Source: Marasmius tenuissimus
Taxonomy: Eukaryota; Basidiomycota; Agaricomycetes; Agaricales; Marasmiaceae
NCBI GenBank assembly: GCA_029532415.1
Contig: JAQOTA010000050.1
Location: forward strand, 5,270,001 to 5,334,000
Direction of reading: 5' to 3'
Length of the DNA: 64,000 nucleotides
Part shown: positions 23,301-34,559 of the stretch, in pieces
Position numbering within the stretch: position 1 is the first letter of the stretch
How the letters are laid out: each line of letters starts with the position of its first letter
The notes under the pieces: generated by a model
The model's database searches: none
The model's input: only the letters and a program-made list of their open reading frames with translations
Told to the model about the DNA's origin: nothing
Translations under genes and position numbers: made by a program

Positions 23301-25293
23301 TAGGCACGATATCAGGTCTCCTTGGCGTACCCCTCGCTTCACCTTGTATGGTTTGCTTAGGAAACCATTGATCATCACTCGTGTTTCAGCACTCGCATAT
23401 AGTGTTTGGATCGTCGATATGAACATTTCTGGTAGGTTCATCTTCTTTAGTGTTCTCCACAGGTAGTCATGTGCAATCTTATCGTATGCTTTTTCTTGGT
23501 CTAGTGCTACGATGTACCCATTGGTTTCGGTTGCCTCTGCATGGTACATGACCATGCGGATCAGTTGGGTTTGGTCAGTTATTTGCCTCCCTGGGACAAA
23601 GCCTGCCTGGTTTTCGTGGATCAGTTTTGGTGCCGCTTTTGCTAGTTTGAGGGTTAGAGCTTTGGTGAATATCTTGTAGTCAATGTTCAGCAGGGTTATG
23701 GGTCGGTAGTTTTCGATTTTTGACTTGTCATTCTTTTTGTGTATCGGGCACATCCAGCCCTCGCTGAAATTTGTCGACTCTACCATTCCGTGTTGTTCTA
23801 TGTCGTTGTAGACTGCGGTTAATAGTCTCACGAGGTCAAATGCTTCCTTGTTCCCGGCCGCGCGGTCTTGTTTGCCTCTTTTCTCTATTTCTTTTGCAAG
23901 TTCGTATGTCCAGCCATCCATTCCAGCCGCTGTGCCGTTCATTGTCAGGTTGAAGGCTTGATCTATTGTTTCTTGCGTCGTTACATTCTTAAGGGTTTCC
24001 CAGTCTGCTGAGTCTTCAGACAGCTTTGATTCCAGGTGATTTAGGACCTCCTCTATATATGTTTCTCTTTCCTCTTGGGGTTCATTCATGTCTATCCCTG
24101 CCTCTTGGAGTTTCTCGTGGTAGTCCCGTGCTAGTTCGGTCATTTCTTTTGAGATCGTGGTGAATTGTGGTCTATCTGGGTTTCTCGGTTCTCCCAGTTG
24201 TCTGGTTTGGGCTGTATTGGCGGGTCTAGTGAGGTTCTGTGGGTTAACTTGGCCTCTGTCCTCTTGGTTTATTGCGCTGCCTTGGCTTGGTGTTGTTTCT
24301 AGCGTGTCATTTGGTTCGGTCTGTTGGTCACCAGTTTCCTCAGGTGTTGGTCTCGGTGTTAGCGGTTTTTGTAGTGCGTATATCACGTCTCTTGGTTTCT
24401 TAATCTTGCTTGTGTTTACCCAGTATTTTGTCAGGGTTTCGTGTTCTATCCACCCTCGCGTTGCGACCTCTTTCCTTGTCTGTTCGTGCATTCTCTTCTC
24501 AAGGTCCGATATCTTTTGAACTAGTTCTTTTGATTTCTCTAGTTTTTCCTCATCTTTTTTGCAGTCATCGTTCAGTGTTCTGGTTAGCTCTCTTGCTAGG
24601 TCATGTATCTGCCTTTTGCTCTTTGATGTTTCTACTCTTTCTCTGTTGTCGGCCTTTTCGTTGATCTTTTTCTTTAGGTCGTGCCATATTAATTGGGTGT
24701 TGTTCTCGTCTGTCCTTTGCTGAATGTTATCTGACTGTTTTAGTGCTTTCCCACCTGTCTCCATCACGTAGTCCATGAAGATTTTGTCTTTGGTTAGGTA
24801 CAGTGGTATGGTTTTTCTCCCCTTCCCTGTCTCCGGTTCGTTCTCGCACGATATTCGTACTGAGACTATGTTGTGGTCTGCGCCATGTAGAGGGGATTGC
24901 CTGTTTTCCCATTCCCGCGCTGTCTTGAGTGTTTTACTGTTCATGTATATTCTGTCGAGCCTTGATGAGGTTCCGGTTGCTTTTTGTGTGTACGTATATT
25001 GTTTCTCGGTCTCAAACGTGCTCCTCCATCCATCTGTTATTCCGAGTCTCATTTTCAGGTTGTCCAGTGCTTCTCGTGCTTCGGTTGGGTCAGTTCTGCC
25101 TGGCAGACGGTCCATTGCCCCGTTTTCGACCATGTTGAAATCCCCGGCTACAATGTCAGGCTTTGGGGTTCTTGGGTGGGCGTCGTAGTAGCTGTTTATC
25201 TTTTCCCAGAATTCAGCATTCTCTTTCCCATGTTTCTGTTACGTTTGGTGCGTAGATTCCTAGGATTGTGAGTGTTTCGTCCCCGTGCCCCCG
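20339..25293 (-). mobile_element. 5'-truncated LINE (non-LTR retrotransposon)
   Basis: Flanked by a 12 bp target duplication ACCTACCTTCTT (20327-20338 and 25294-25305). On the minus strand the element ends in a poly(A) tail, seen as a T run up to about 20369. Its 5' end lies inside the endonuclease domain (LGIYAPN near 25265-25230), so ORF1 and most of the endonuclease were never copied. It interrupts duplication block copy 2. The intact long ORF, clean poly(A) and perfect duplication indicate a recent insertion. Confidence 0.95.
20526..25133 (-). CDS. LINE ORF2: partial endonuclease, reverse transcriptase, RNase H, zinc motifs
   Basis: 1535 codons without a stop. Residues 1-100 are the end of an APE-type endonuclease (SRLDRIYMN, then GADHNIVSV). 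Just upstream, IVAGDFNM is readable in the same frame, and the LGIYAPN motif is reached only after a one-base frameshift near 25230. Reverse transcriptase spans about residues 460-740 with YRPITLLN, a QEKAYDK motif, GVRQGDLIS and the catalytic FADD near residue 646. A Cys/His cluster (HDECECKAC..., CEHPHSC) lies near 980-1000. An RNase H-like domain follows at about 1090-1200 (AGAGVYHN, CAELYAI), and a C-terminal CKHC...THILTEC finger near 1350. The frame begins at an internal Met because the element is 5' truncated, so it is not autonomous as it stands. Clade (Tad1-like or L1-like) not resolved. Confidence 0.95.
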   Translation of the reverse strand: MVENGAMDRLPGRTDPTEAREALDNLKMRLGITDGWRSTFETEKQYTYTQKATGTSSRLDRIYMNSKTLKTAREWENRQSPLHGADHNIVSVRISCENEPETGKGRKTIPLYLTKDKIFMDYVMETGGKALKQSDNIQQRTDENNTQLIWHDLKKKINEKADNRERVETSKSKRQIHDLARELTRTLNDDCKKDEEKLEKSKELVQKISDLEKRMHEQTRKEVATRGWIEHETLTKYWVNTSKIKKPRDVIYALQKPLTPRPTPEETGDQQTEPNDTLETTPSQGSAINQEDRGQVNPQNLTRPANTAQTRQLGEPRNPDRPQFTTISKEMTELARDYHEKLQEAGIDMNEPQEERETYIEEVLNHLESKLSEDSADWETLKNVTTQETIDQAFNLTMNGTAAGMDGWTYELAKEIEKRGKQDRAAGNKEAFDLVRLLTAVYNDIEQHGMVESTNFSEGWMCPIHKKNDKSKIENYRPITLLNIDYKIFTKALTLKLAKAAPKLIHENQAGFVPGRQITDQTQLIRMVMYHAEATETNGYIVALDQEKAYDKIAHDYLWRTLKKMNLPEMFISTIQTLYASAETRVMINGFLSKPYKVKRGVRQGDLISCLLFDFAIEPLAEMIRKSNMRGYTIPGTKDKLLVNMFADDTTVFMRDTDKLEDLRTITRKWCAASRAKFNEEKTEIIPIGAKQHREEMINTRQPSPENDKIPEDTRIAMEGEAVRILGAWYGNDIDKEGIWSKTLSKVDAALERWNRLNPTMEGRKLIIDMTICGITQYLTEVQRMPETVTKRLEKRETAFMWSEKASTPVSKETTYNDRNEGGRAIRDLRARNDAIDIKWIMRYNNRENPKPWQNFARDLFKIHVPKKRARTDKDIFMDPFLQKWSPNVNEGSKLPQELKAMIKTAKKFDMCLDGIAMSREAQMEMPIWDHIAAHKKMNRMYTGNAAKCLLKKHKVMTVGEAMNTALTLELANHIPHDECECKACTQMNEEYGCEHPHSCATKAKSLLSTLPTKWDPRENLEEDYPELKEESVNGITWTPVQPKLTSAKNLTDAFRIFTPGEKVPATTEPPKPTAQSRGTGQVNDTRTITTAGMCAKHEEENAKAGAGVYHNPGSAENTGERIPKDLPQTKACAELYAIKIALINTPEDTELRICTPSKHAHNFMTKGYVTLENRDYLDVNTGKIMKSIIQIVRGRKASTWITRIDPKDMGGEEMKQAQTLAKSSLTQPAQEEDIKWDEPNLELHGIMLSAINQKTAYRAIRKRKKSKQKKRERTERSLELTKAQTEELFNYTPTSEKIWKSMKNKDISKKHYHFLWMTAHDAFMVGDKWNRDGNKPEVKANAECKHCFGKTESMTHILTECESPGQKEIWKLTGKIWTNKGNTPEWRTPGIDAIIGCGLARCNKENDTKESAKGAERLWRILLTIAAHLIWVLQCERVLQNENKPFTTEEITNRWKNEINTRIDIDRRATNKKYENRAISSEIVRETWKDTLANEESLPDDWMSTVSGVLVGIETEQTKKTGRRPRRKRARAPH

Positions 25294-25305
25294 ACCTACC
25301 TTCTT

Positions 25306-26180
25306 ACATCAAGCCTTCTGGGCCCAGGTGAGTATTCAGCAGCTCTGCTTGCTTGTGCTCTGCCCAAAGACTCAAGTCCTACATATTCAACCGAGCGCGA
25401 CGAGGAATATACTCTGGGTGTCATTGTAATGGGTTGCTGCTACTGGCCGTCGGGCTCGACCGTCGACCCAGCTACTCCAGGGACTCGGAGTCTTATCACG
25501 ACTGAACGGGCGGTCGGGGACTAGGGACTGAGGTTATGGTTATGAATTACCCTGAGGCTGGGTATCATGAACCGAGATGGCACCCTCAAGGACGCAGGAG
25601 GGTATGTGCGGGAGTAGTCACCATAGTTCATCGACCGTGTCTGCTCGTGGTGCTGGTGGTTCCCTCATCTGCCATATCACGACCTGAATGGTTCTGGTGC
25701 GGGTTCAAGCAGCGGCCGTATCACCTGCTCGAGACTTGGAGGCTGATTCTAAGTTGCACTTCACACCCATGTCGACGACGGAGTGGGGGTCAAGTATCGT
25801 CACATCAAAGGTGAATGTAGGCATGATCAACGTGAGTCTCATACCTTTTTATCTCGATTACTCTGTTAAGTCGCATCCTGGCAGCTCTCAAAGACTAGAG
25901 TATCAAATCGCGCCACTCAATGTCACCTGGCGTTCCGGGATCTCGAGAGGATTCCATTCTCTTGCTTCTCGCTATCCTGAACTTGAGGCAGTGATGAGGT
26001 CAAGAGCAAGATGGAGGTCCACCTCTATTGTTTGGAGGGATGTATAGGGATTGGCGGTGGCGGAAGATTGATCTCCGTGAGGTCAGGGACTGGTTGACTT
26101 GGGGATCGGAAATCCTATAGACTTTGTTTTGTGGATGTTAGTCTATCACTGGACGGCTGGTTCGCGATTTAACGAGAATC
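25306..26180. other. Duplicated non-genic segment after the LINE
   Basis: No gene seen. The part from about 25540 to 25850 resembles 60560-60860 in the same orientation (CATGAACCGA(G/C)ATGGCAC..., ...GGGTCAAGT(A/T)T(C/T)GTCAC), joined in both places to the R2 segment that follows. The 25.5-27 kb and 60.5-62 kb stretches are therefore paralogous. Confidence 0.45.
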
Positions 26181-26970
26181 GTTCGTATACTTACTGTAAC
26201 TCAAGTAGTGGCCTCGTTATCTTCCCTACCGATAGATCATCATGCGACCTAGAGGTTTGATTTTGAGGTTCGAATAATAGCGGGAGTCGGTACAAATATG
26301 AGGTGTTTCTGCTGGCTTCGACTTCGCTTTTATAACAATCGGCTCGGACCTTAGGCTCAATAATAAATGTCAGAAAGGTTGAAAGACTGAAATGAGTGAG
26401 TTTCTCCTGAGCATAGCACAGTCTACAAGAATCAGGGTTGGGATTGTATGCAACACACGGATATTCTAGGAACAGTCCTATTTTGATATCCAACACACAC
26501 CGGGACCCACAAACCCTATCTGAGCCCTAGGCCTTCCGCCAACGTCTGCGGTTATTCTAACTTTATAATCACCAAACTGATAGTTGATTTCGAGGTTATG
26601 GGATCGAATTCCATTCGTGGAGTTGAGGATGTTACCCTCTGCCGGCTGGCAGGTATATGCCATTCCCTTTTCCAGATCATCAATCACCGCCAGGCAGACT
26701 TGTGTCCCGTATCACAAGATCAGCCTACCGTTGCCGTGCTCCTTTGAGTATCGAGTATCACTCTGTAGTACTTGCATTGTGCGGACGGCCAGCAAACAAT
26801 ATCACTATCTAGAATCAACTCAACATGTACCAAACGACGAGGAAATCTCGACGGCGTTCCTTCGAAATATGTATGTCAAAGGAGGTTGAAGATCGCAATA
26901 AAATTTCAGGTTATGATACAACGATAAAACTAAATAAACGGTGGGTACAATTTACATAGATCTTACTGAG
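26180..26970. repeat. Shared 3' flank segment (R2) downstream of copy B
   Basis: Parallel to 13180-13960 and 61190-61990. The minus strand has an open stretch AEGNILNSTNGIRSHNLE...VGPGVC in the position of the FTNGTRFEGLE stretch downstream of copy A. Confidence 0.5.
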
Positions 26971-27094
26971 ATACGCGAGTCAAAACGTGAATAACATCCA
27001 AACGAGAGAAACGTCCATGAAATATGAGGCGACCCAGACGACAATCCCCTCAAATTCGTCAGTTAAAAACAATCTTCAAACATCTATTGCTTCA

Positions 27095-30000
27095 TTACCA
27101 CCCCGAAGCTCCGTTCCCCTCCCCATATTCACCACTCGTCTCATTCTCAGTATTCCACTGTGTCGATTGCATCGGAAGATCATATGTATACTGCTGAGGA
27201 TAATTGGCTGGCGTGCTCCAGGGTTGGTGAGGAACGACAGGGTCACCCCCATTCCAAGGGAGCATAGAAGGATGGCTCTGAAGCGTATGAGCGGAAAGTG
27301 GAAGCGAGGTTCGGGTGTCAACGGTCGAATTGGATGGGTAGTGGGTGATGCCCGGTGGGAAGGACGAGAGCGAATCGTGCGATGGATCGTGATGAGTAAC
27401 CGGAGGGTTCCAGTATTCTTGAGGAGCGAATGAACCTTCGCCATAGGAGGGGAACGAAAAGGGGTGGCCTGGGTCATGCACGTGGGATGGGGGCGTGGCA
27501 CTATGTGGGGAATAGGTGAAATCGACGGGAACTGCCGAATCAGAGGGATGGGTAACCACGGGCATGGAGTAGGGAGTTGAAGAGTATGTTGGACCACTGT
27601 AGAGCATGTTCACAGCAGCAGGTGTTTCAACCTGGGACGTCCCCGACCACCCAGTATTCTGATCAGCACCGCCATCGTATCTGGGTGCATTTTCGATGGC
27701 ATTGACATCTGAGTAAGCACTGATGGCGGTATAGTCTAAGTGCATCGTGTTTGCGGTGAGGTCGCTGGCCGAGTTAGCGATCTCAGCACTGTTGTACGCG
27801 TTGAAAGACGGCACTGCGTTGAAACGGTTTGCCGGCGCTGTGTCTGGTGACAATTCAGGCCACCCTCGCAATTGGAGATGTAAAGATGACAGATTGGGCG
27901 TGTTGGAGAATGGCATGTTCACACCATACGGAGCAAACGATACATCTCCCAAAGAGGGGTTTGCGGGGTGGGAGGAATAGTGATACGACAGTTGATTCCT
28001 ATAAAAGCAAAATGGATGGGGTTGTAGTTGGTGCCCTTGGTGTAGATGAGGATCCTTGAGGGGAATCGGAGGAAGTGGGTTGACTGGATCCGTGAAGGGC
28101 AGAAACCTCGTTGAGAGTGGCTGCACAAGTCGAGAATTTTGTCCTTCCATTGCTAGGTCTTGATCATTGGTGGTATTGTTCTTGTGACGAAGATCCTGTG
28201 AGTATGTTAGTGAAGTGCACGTCTAGAAGACAAGGTCAACAACGCACCGGTTTTGGATTACTCCTCTCGGTACCCTCGAATCCTGTACCCCTTCTCTGCC
28301 GCTTGTTGGTGACGCGATCCGAGTTGATGATGGGTTCGGCTCCTCTGGAGTCCGACTGGACTTGGCTACTGGCCATAACAATCGGATCGTCAACTGGTTT
28401 TTGGTCCATCGTGTTCAAGAGACAATTGAAGTCGTCGCTGGCAGTGACGAATCCGTTGACGTTGTTGGAGTGCCCTACGGGGAGGTAAGAGCAAGAACGA
28501 ACAAATGAAAATCAAAAACACCTTGATTGACCTCCATGAATCGATCTGAATCGTAGATGGGTTTGAAAACGTGGTCATCGTGTCCAAGGTGTCGAGCAAA
28601 ATCACTAGTTGTTGGGTCGAAACCTCGGAGCAGCTGGTATTGTTGAATCAGCTTGTAGTTGGCGGCGGACCAGGAGCGTGAACAGAACTCCCAGTCCCAG
28701 CAATCGACCTCAATGGGAAGGCCAAAGTTGCGACATGACTCGGGTGAAAGTCGAGATTGACCATCTTCATGGAAAGACCAGAAGTGGAGACGTGAGGTTG
28801 TGCAGACCGTTAAGCCACAGGAAGGTGAGTTGACACGAAAGATGTCGGGACTTGAAGGCGGATGGACAAAAAGGTAGATTGACTGCTGGCATTGTTACTG
28901 ACATCCAGAAAGTGAAATAAGAGAGCTCTGGAAGACGTTAGCCAGAAAGAGGAAACACAAAACAATGACGTACAATAAATACTCTGATCTTCGAACGGTA
29001 TTCCTAGAGATTGAAAGATGTTTGGTGCTTGCCAAAGCCAGGCTTTATCCAATGCGTCGCTGTAGCTGCGATTGAAATACAAAACACTGAAATCAGTGAC
29101 TTCATCTTTATCAAGTTGAAATCTACTCGTGCATCATTAGAAAGAGTGGCCTGCGGTTTTTCGAGGATCTCACCTTGTCAAACCATCTTCCAGCACTTTC
29201 CTCTCCGCAAAACCCTTCGAGATGCTCCGAGTCGTCCAGGCGTTATTTGCAGAGGCGATGGGGGCTTTGGTCGCAGCAAAGATGGTCGGCTGATCTAACG
29301 ATTCAAGCACCTTTACGGCATGACCATACCTGGACCCCTGCCACCACATCGCGAATATAAACGCGTTGTCAGTGTTTTTCGACTTTTGGCTCGCCAAGAA
29401 GCGCAGGTAAATATCGTCTTGGAGCAGCTCAGTGGTCAAAGGTAGTTCCCGCTCCCACCTCCCCCACCCGTACCCGTACCCTTTATTATACAACTCCGGC
29501 CCTCGTGGACCTCGACACATCACTCCTCGCGAAGCATTCAACCACAGCTCCTCCTTGTCGCAATCCAATTCCTCCTGTAAATGTATGATTAAACTGTCTC
29601 ACTTTGCTATTTGGGCTACTTACAGTCAGGTTACAGACATACAAGCTACCAAGCCGCCCCAAACTCTTCCCAAAATGCGAGATCGGTACAAGGCCTAGAG
29701 AATGGCATTGAGTTGATTATAGGGCTCACCGTGTACACTCACATGCACTCACCGTGCCAGAGAAGTAGTGATGGAGCTGTTCCAACGTCAACAGCAAATA
29801 CTTGTGCGGTCTTGTCCGAGCTAGAGAGTCTTCAGCACGCGAATCAATCTGGGACTCGACTCGACGTACCGCGCTTGCGACAACTTCCGGAAATCCTGGA
29901 CGAATATCTATAACTGAATCACTACCTTTCTTTGCTCCGCCCGACAGAAGACAAAGAACTCACCCTGCGTGCATCTGGCCCACTATAAGTCATTGACGTG

Positions 30001-30464
30001 AACCTACCCTCCGTCCCAGTCACTTCCACAACACAAACGGTTTTGTCCACTTGCGGTTCGAACTTGGAGCACCATGGATCCCGACGATATTTGGTAACAC
30101 AGACTTCCTCAAGCCGGTAAAAATCGCCACTCTTGACATTCCGATACTGGTCAAGGGCATGTGTAAGCCTATGATGAGTTCGTTGCTTTCCAGATGGATA
30201 ACTCACGTCGTCAAATTCGGTACGCTCCCTCTCTTCCCACTGGTTGAAATTGTTCACCTGGTCACCACGTATGTGAACAACCATTGTCGGATTTGTCGAG
30301 GACAAGCTATTTCCCTGGTTTTCTGCTATACGCCCGTCCGCAGAAGAAGAAGTGATCATTTTGTGTGTGGTGTGGGCAGTGTGATAGTTGTGTTGGTTGC
30401 CGTGAACCTGGCTGAAGGTCCCGCCAGATATCAAGAGTTTCCGCGCGGTGAAGAACGTTGACAT
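27095..30464 (-). CDS. Copy B: ISGG-motif family gene, near-intact
   Basis: Starts at the ATG complementary to 30462-30464. Exons include 30464-30207 (ISGGTFSQV, NQHNYH), 30146-29964 (YRNVKSGDFYRLEEV to YSGPDAR), two short exons (FVQDFRKLSQAR; AVDVGTAPSLLLWHG), LVPISHFGKS, about 29590-29170 (ELWLNASRGVMCRGPRGPE to VLEDGLTR), about 29130-28975 (KAWLWQAPNIFQSLG), 28900-28525 (IYLFVHPP, LHFWSFHEDGQSRLSPESC, GFDPTTSDFARHLG), about 28480-28245 (NKRQRR basic cluster) and 28195-27095 (366-residue tail rich in Pro, Ser, Tyr, His). Most splice junctions keep frame with GT-AG introns. The join near 28975-28900 does not obviously keep frame and may hide a lesion. About 930 aa. The domain from YRNV to HFGKS faintly resembles a kinase N-lobe but has no catalytic motifs. 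Function unknown; a nuclear regulatory role is only a guess. Confidence 0.75.
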
Positions 30465-30535
30465 GTGGGCGGGGAACGAGGGAGAGAAAGAAAGGGTGTT
30501 GGGTACAGAAGACAACGAATGAAAGGGAGAACAGC

Positions 30536-30541
30536 TTTATA
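30536..30541 (-). promoter_or_regulatory. TATA box of copy B
   Basis: TATAAA on the minus strand, about 72 bases before the start codon, inside the conserved family promoter. Confidence 0.5.
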
Positions 30542-30614
30542 TTTGAAGCAAACACGCTGCTTACACGGATTAGCCAGATGACAGATCGTGCCTTTTCCAT
30601 CTGCCTCCCAAAAG

Positions 30615-30632
30615 CTCTCCCAACTGACCTAC
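30615..30632 (-). promoter_or_regulatory. tRNA A-box-like motif upstream of copy B
   Basis: The minus strand reads GTAGGTCAGTTGGGAGAG, a form whose D-stem is one base from perfect pairing. Confidence 0.35.
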
Positions 30633-31525
30633 ACTTCCCATTCGTATCCCTCCCGCTCTCTCTCTCTGTTGTCTTGCAATTCCAAATCACACATTTCAGA
30701 CACCTACGCTATCGAGCTATACGACGTTCACCGTGTCTTCAATCCAGGATACGTCGCCAGCGCTAATCAACTTTCTCATGAGCGTTATCGATATGAAAAG
30801 GTGAACGCTGGCAAGCTGTTCGCCGGCACTTTGCGCACGATCATGGTTCTAAAAAGAAACTCACCACAGTGATACATGCCGAGGGCACGCCCCTCTCAAA
30901 TCTTTGTCAAGTTCGAGCTTGTCGGAACAAGCTAGCACCGCCAGTGTCCTATCCTATCATACTCCCATACGAGGTCTTTCCCTCATCCAGTCTTTAATTC
31001 TGGCTCGACAACGTGACGTAGAGGCTGGTTTTGAGAGAAGGTTCTGTTCAGTTCAGCTTGAGGGAGGCACTTGAGAGTATCACTTACTACACGAGTGGGG
31101 TGGCTTACTGTGGCGGCTTCGCAACATGAAAACGTTCATTTGTGGAGCACCATCTGATGATCTGGAGCTTAGCATGAGGCCTCCCATTTGGCGTTCAACC
31201 CGAGAGCGACGTTAGTTGAGAGATGAAAATATCTCAAATGTTCTTCAATGAGGCCTTGTCGACTTTGAGCACGGTCTTTTCCTCTTGGGTTAGGCGGGGC
31301 CGGGTGATATCGATGCCCCGAGTTCCAGTTTCGAGTGAATCCGAGGCTGATTATCGTGTTGAACTCGAATTCGAGTCACCGTATCTGTATTCCTTTTAGC
31401 AGTGCCAGGGCCCGGGAGTAGGAAAGATCCTGATATATCAGCAAGGATATATGGTTCGACGTCCAAGATCCGTCGAACAACTTGAGCAGAGCGTTTTAAC
31501 CCTATTTTTGACGTTTTGGCGGCTC

Positions 31526-31879
31526 TCAAATGTGCGTCCAAGGTCCAAACTTTGGATATCGAAGCACATGAAGCGCCCTGGAAACATTCAGAAATGGTGG
31601 TGTGTGCTTTTGAACAGCCGGAAGACACCCTGAACTTCGAGAATTCAGGCTCATGAGTGCAGGTTCATATTTTGAACAGTAGCAATAGGGATATGAGTTT
31701 AGTATCCTCCGAGAGTAGTCGGGCCTAGACTTTGACGTTGTCAGAGATAATCGAGTGGGATATTGAGAAAAAGTGCTGTCAGAGGGTTGTTGGTGGTCAT
31801 CAGGGACAACGAGCAAATAGGCTTTGTCAGCAGCCGCGGCGTTGACCATCACCACCATGATCCTGCTCACAGTCGGCAA
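31526..31879 (-). pseudogene. VNAAAADKAYLLVV locus remnant upstream of copy B
   Basis: Open frame of 117 codons beginning MPTVSRIMVVMVNAAAADKA and continuing LLVVPDDHQQ. This is the same signature as near 11550, 40090, 44300 and 55820. The remaining sequence is not clearly conserved. The gene structure is lost or split by introns. Confidence 0.4.
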
Positions 31880-32149
31880 CCACTAACGTCCCTCAACCAT
31901 CATTTGTGGACCGAATGCAACTCCTGATTGTCCATATACAGAGATCTCGACGTTCTCTCTCGCAAGGCTTTCTGATGCATCAATGGCTCACAAAGATGCC
32001 TTACAAACCCAAACTCGCTCGAGAGCTCGGGCAATGATTTGAACCGTTCCAACCGAGAACTTATTTAGACCTCGGGCACCATACGTAGGGAATGGACCCG
32101 TTTTTGTGGGCAACAAGGAGTATTGGACGGCGGCAACACAGGCAAGTGT

Positions 32150-32720
32150 TTCTTGGTATCTGGTCGAGTCAAACGCTGACCTTCACCTCTCCGTTGGGCG
32201 TACCGGAACCTCTTCAAAGCATCAAGAGTCGGATATCAACAAGCAGGGTCTGACTTCACAATCCCTGACTTTCTCCTCCGTCTCTAGACTACTTTCTTCT
32301 CGGTCAAGGAGGCCGACGTTCACAAGTGCATGCGGATGTTTATGGCTCTATGAGTTCGACTGTTCGACTGACTAGAATCATGACTTGGGCCTGTTTTTCT
32401 GTTTTGGTCTGCGCAATAGCTCGTTCAAAACGTCAGCTGCATGTAGTTTGAATGTTCAACGCCCAATTTCAAGTCAAACACTCGGACACCTACAGCTCCG
32501 AGATCCCTCGAACGTGTCGCCTTTGGAACGCCGAAGTTACACCCTCACTGGAGTGGCACAGGCCCGAAGTGGCCACCGAATGCATTCCAAGTAGGCCGTT
32601 ATCTTCAAATTCGAAAGCAGCATGACAAGAAGTCATGGCCATGTCATTTGGGCTTTTTTGCAGCTGCTGGATCATGAATGGTCTGGACAACGGGGTTCTA
32701 CAGGTCTCGTAGGTATTCGT
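32150..32720. repeat. Diverged duplicate of 48400-48960
   Basis: Shared runs such as TATCTGG(T/C)CG, AACGCTGACCTT(C/T)ACCTCTC and AAGAGTCGGA(T/C)AT(C/T)AAC(A/G)AGCAG in the same order. No coding signal. It shows that the C-D interval repeats sequence from the B-C interval. Confidence 0.5.
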
Positions 32721-32729
32721 ATGATCTAA

Positions 32730-34500
32730 CCGTTATTCCAAATGGATACAAGTTGCTTCCATTGGTTTTAATACTTTTTTATTTCCCGTATACCACTCCA
32801 GGTCCCACGTTCGGTCTGACCATCGAGATCTACGACCATGTTGAATATAACTTTGGTGACTTATCGAGTTTGACAGTTCCGTATCCTGTACGCCTGCGTA
32901 TCTCCTCCCGCCAAACATACAGCACTATCTATTCCAAGACGACTCACATCTACCTTCATCCCCTCGAAACCTTGCTGACCACAGAAATCATGGACAGCGA
33001 AGTTCTCAACGCGAATGGTTGTAGATTTGCGCAGAGACTTGACAACTCCTTGGCACGGCCTCTAACTGCCGGTAAACCTTTCCGCCGTGTTGCAAATCCA
33101 AGTAAGGATGGCTATCAGGTAAGCATTTGGTGCAAAGTCCAAGCGACAAAGGGCCAAAGCAATTGTTACATCACTCTTCAATATTTGCCACACACATGGA
33201 CCCACAACTCGACCATTCCTCTCCACGGCTCGGAACATAGTACACACGTTGCGACCTGAAGTCCCGTAACCATTGCGTGACTACGAGCTTGCATTGGAGG
33301 TGGGCCGTGAGACTTCACGTTCAACGCCCCCCCTGAGGATGCCATTACTGTATACCGTACAATGGCCAAGGGGGAGCCCGATTTCTCGTTCTGCAGTGCA
33401 AAAATAGTTTCATCCCTTCTTTGTCTGCTCGTCTTTGGTGGTGCTCTTCATTGGGGGTCAATGCATTCCAGGGTCCTTTGAGTTGGTGATAGGCTTCATC
33501 AGGTTTCAGCGCCCAGGATCGAAAGACGATGCACAGAGTGGCCAGAAAATGCTTGGTACGTTGGCTCAGGCCTCGATTCCTTGTGGTATCGAGACATCCA
33601 GCTCTATTCCCTGTCGTTTTGTAGCAGCGGCGCCCGCCGCGTCAATCTCAAAATCAACTATATCTGAGTTATGGGTGTCCGCGCCTGTATAAGTAACGTC
33701 CCCATTGAAAAAGCGCGTATCAGGGATGTAAAGGTTGCACTGAACAGAACTAATCTACACTCCCATCCGACTCTAACGGTTGGATTCTTCAAGTATCCCG
33801 AAGATTGATGTATAATAAGAACGGGGAGGTCTCTTGGATATATTTCATGAGGAGTAGCATCTGGAGCTGGAGCCTATCGTAACAACGGAACGAAGTAAAC
33901 CAGACTTCCAATTCAAAGTCGACACTGCATTGTCCGTGCGTCTGGCGTATCTCAGCTGTTCCATTAAAACAGCCTTTTTTTCGCGACTTCCCGTATTCTC
34001 CGAGTGCTCGACCGTGAACGCTGAGTATAGATTCACGATAAACTTGTATCTGATACCTGTAAAAAGTCATTGGATATCCAAGATCTCCTGTGTCGAGAGA
34101 GCTCATAACCCGACAGGCGGATTTCCCTCGAGCGTAGCCGGTGTTACATACAGGGATTATGAATACATCACCAATTTAACGACATGCCAAAGACACAAGC
34201 CCGGAGGGTAGAAGTTTAGGTCCCAGGAGGGACGATATTCAGCACACACAGACCTACAACCCTGGTCTGTGTCTACTGAATGTTCTCACTCGTGCGGTCT
34301 ACTTCAAAGAGAGGAGACTAGCACGATGTTCCAAATCACAAGAGCTTTGAAATATCATGGCTGCCCAGTCATCTCGGGAGCGTCAATAGATAGTTCAACT
34401 ATCCCCCTGTACAATAAAGAGATTAACAAGCCAGCGGGCGTCCAGCAATATGTACACGAGGAGTCCAAGTAGGTACAGATATAGATCATAATATGTAAGT
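32730..34500. other. No supported gene; old repeat sequence
   Basis: A 193-codon plus-strand ORF (32678-33259) has no recognisable domain. It overlaps, on the other strand, a segment GRVVGPCVWQILKS (about 33215-33180) that has a counterpart DRVVGACVCQILG at about 41310-41280. I see decayed repeat sequence and nothing firm. Confidence 0.35.
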
Positions 34501-34559
34501 GTATGTATAAATGACCATGCAATATTCATTCATGATACAACTTACTCAAGTCGTCAACG

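Noticed and set aside
20617..24519. Several plus-strand ORFs of 80-255 codons, including 22699-23466
   Set aside because: All lie antisense to the LINE ORF2. They arise from its codon bias and have low-complexity, Ser/Leu/Phe-rich translations.
32678..33259. 193-codon plus-strand ORF
   Set aside because: No domain and no paralog in the same frame in the other units. It overlaps a minus-strand segment that does have a counterpart near 41300.
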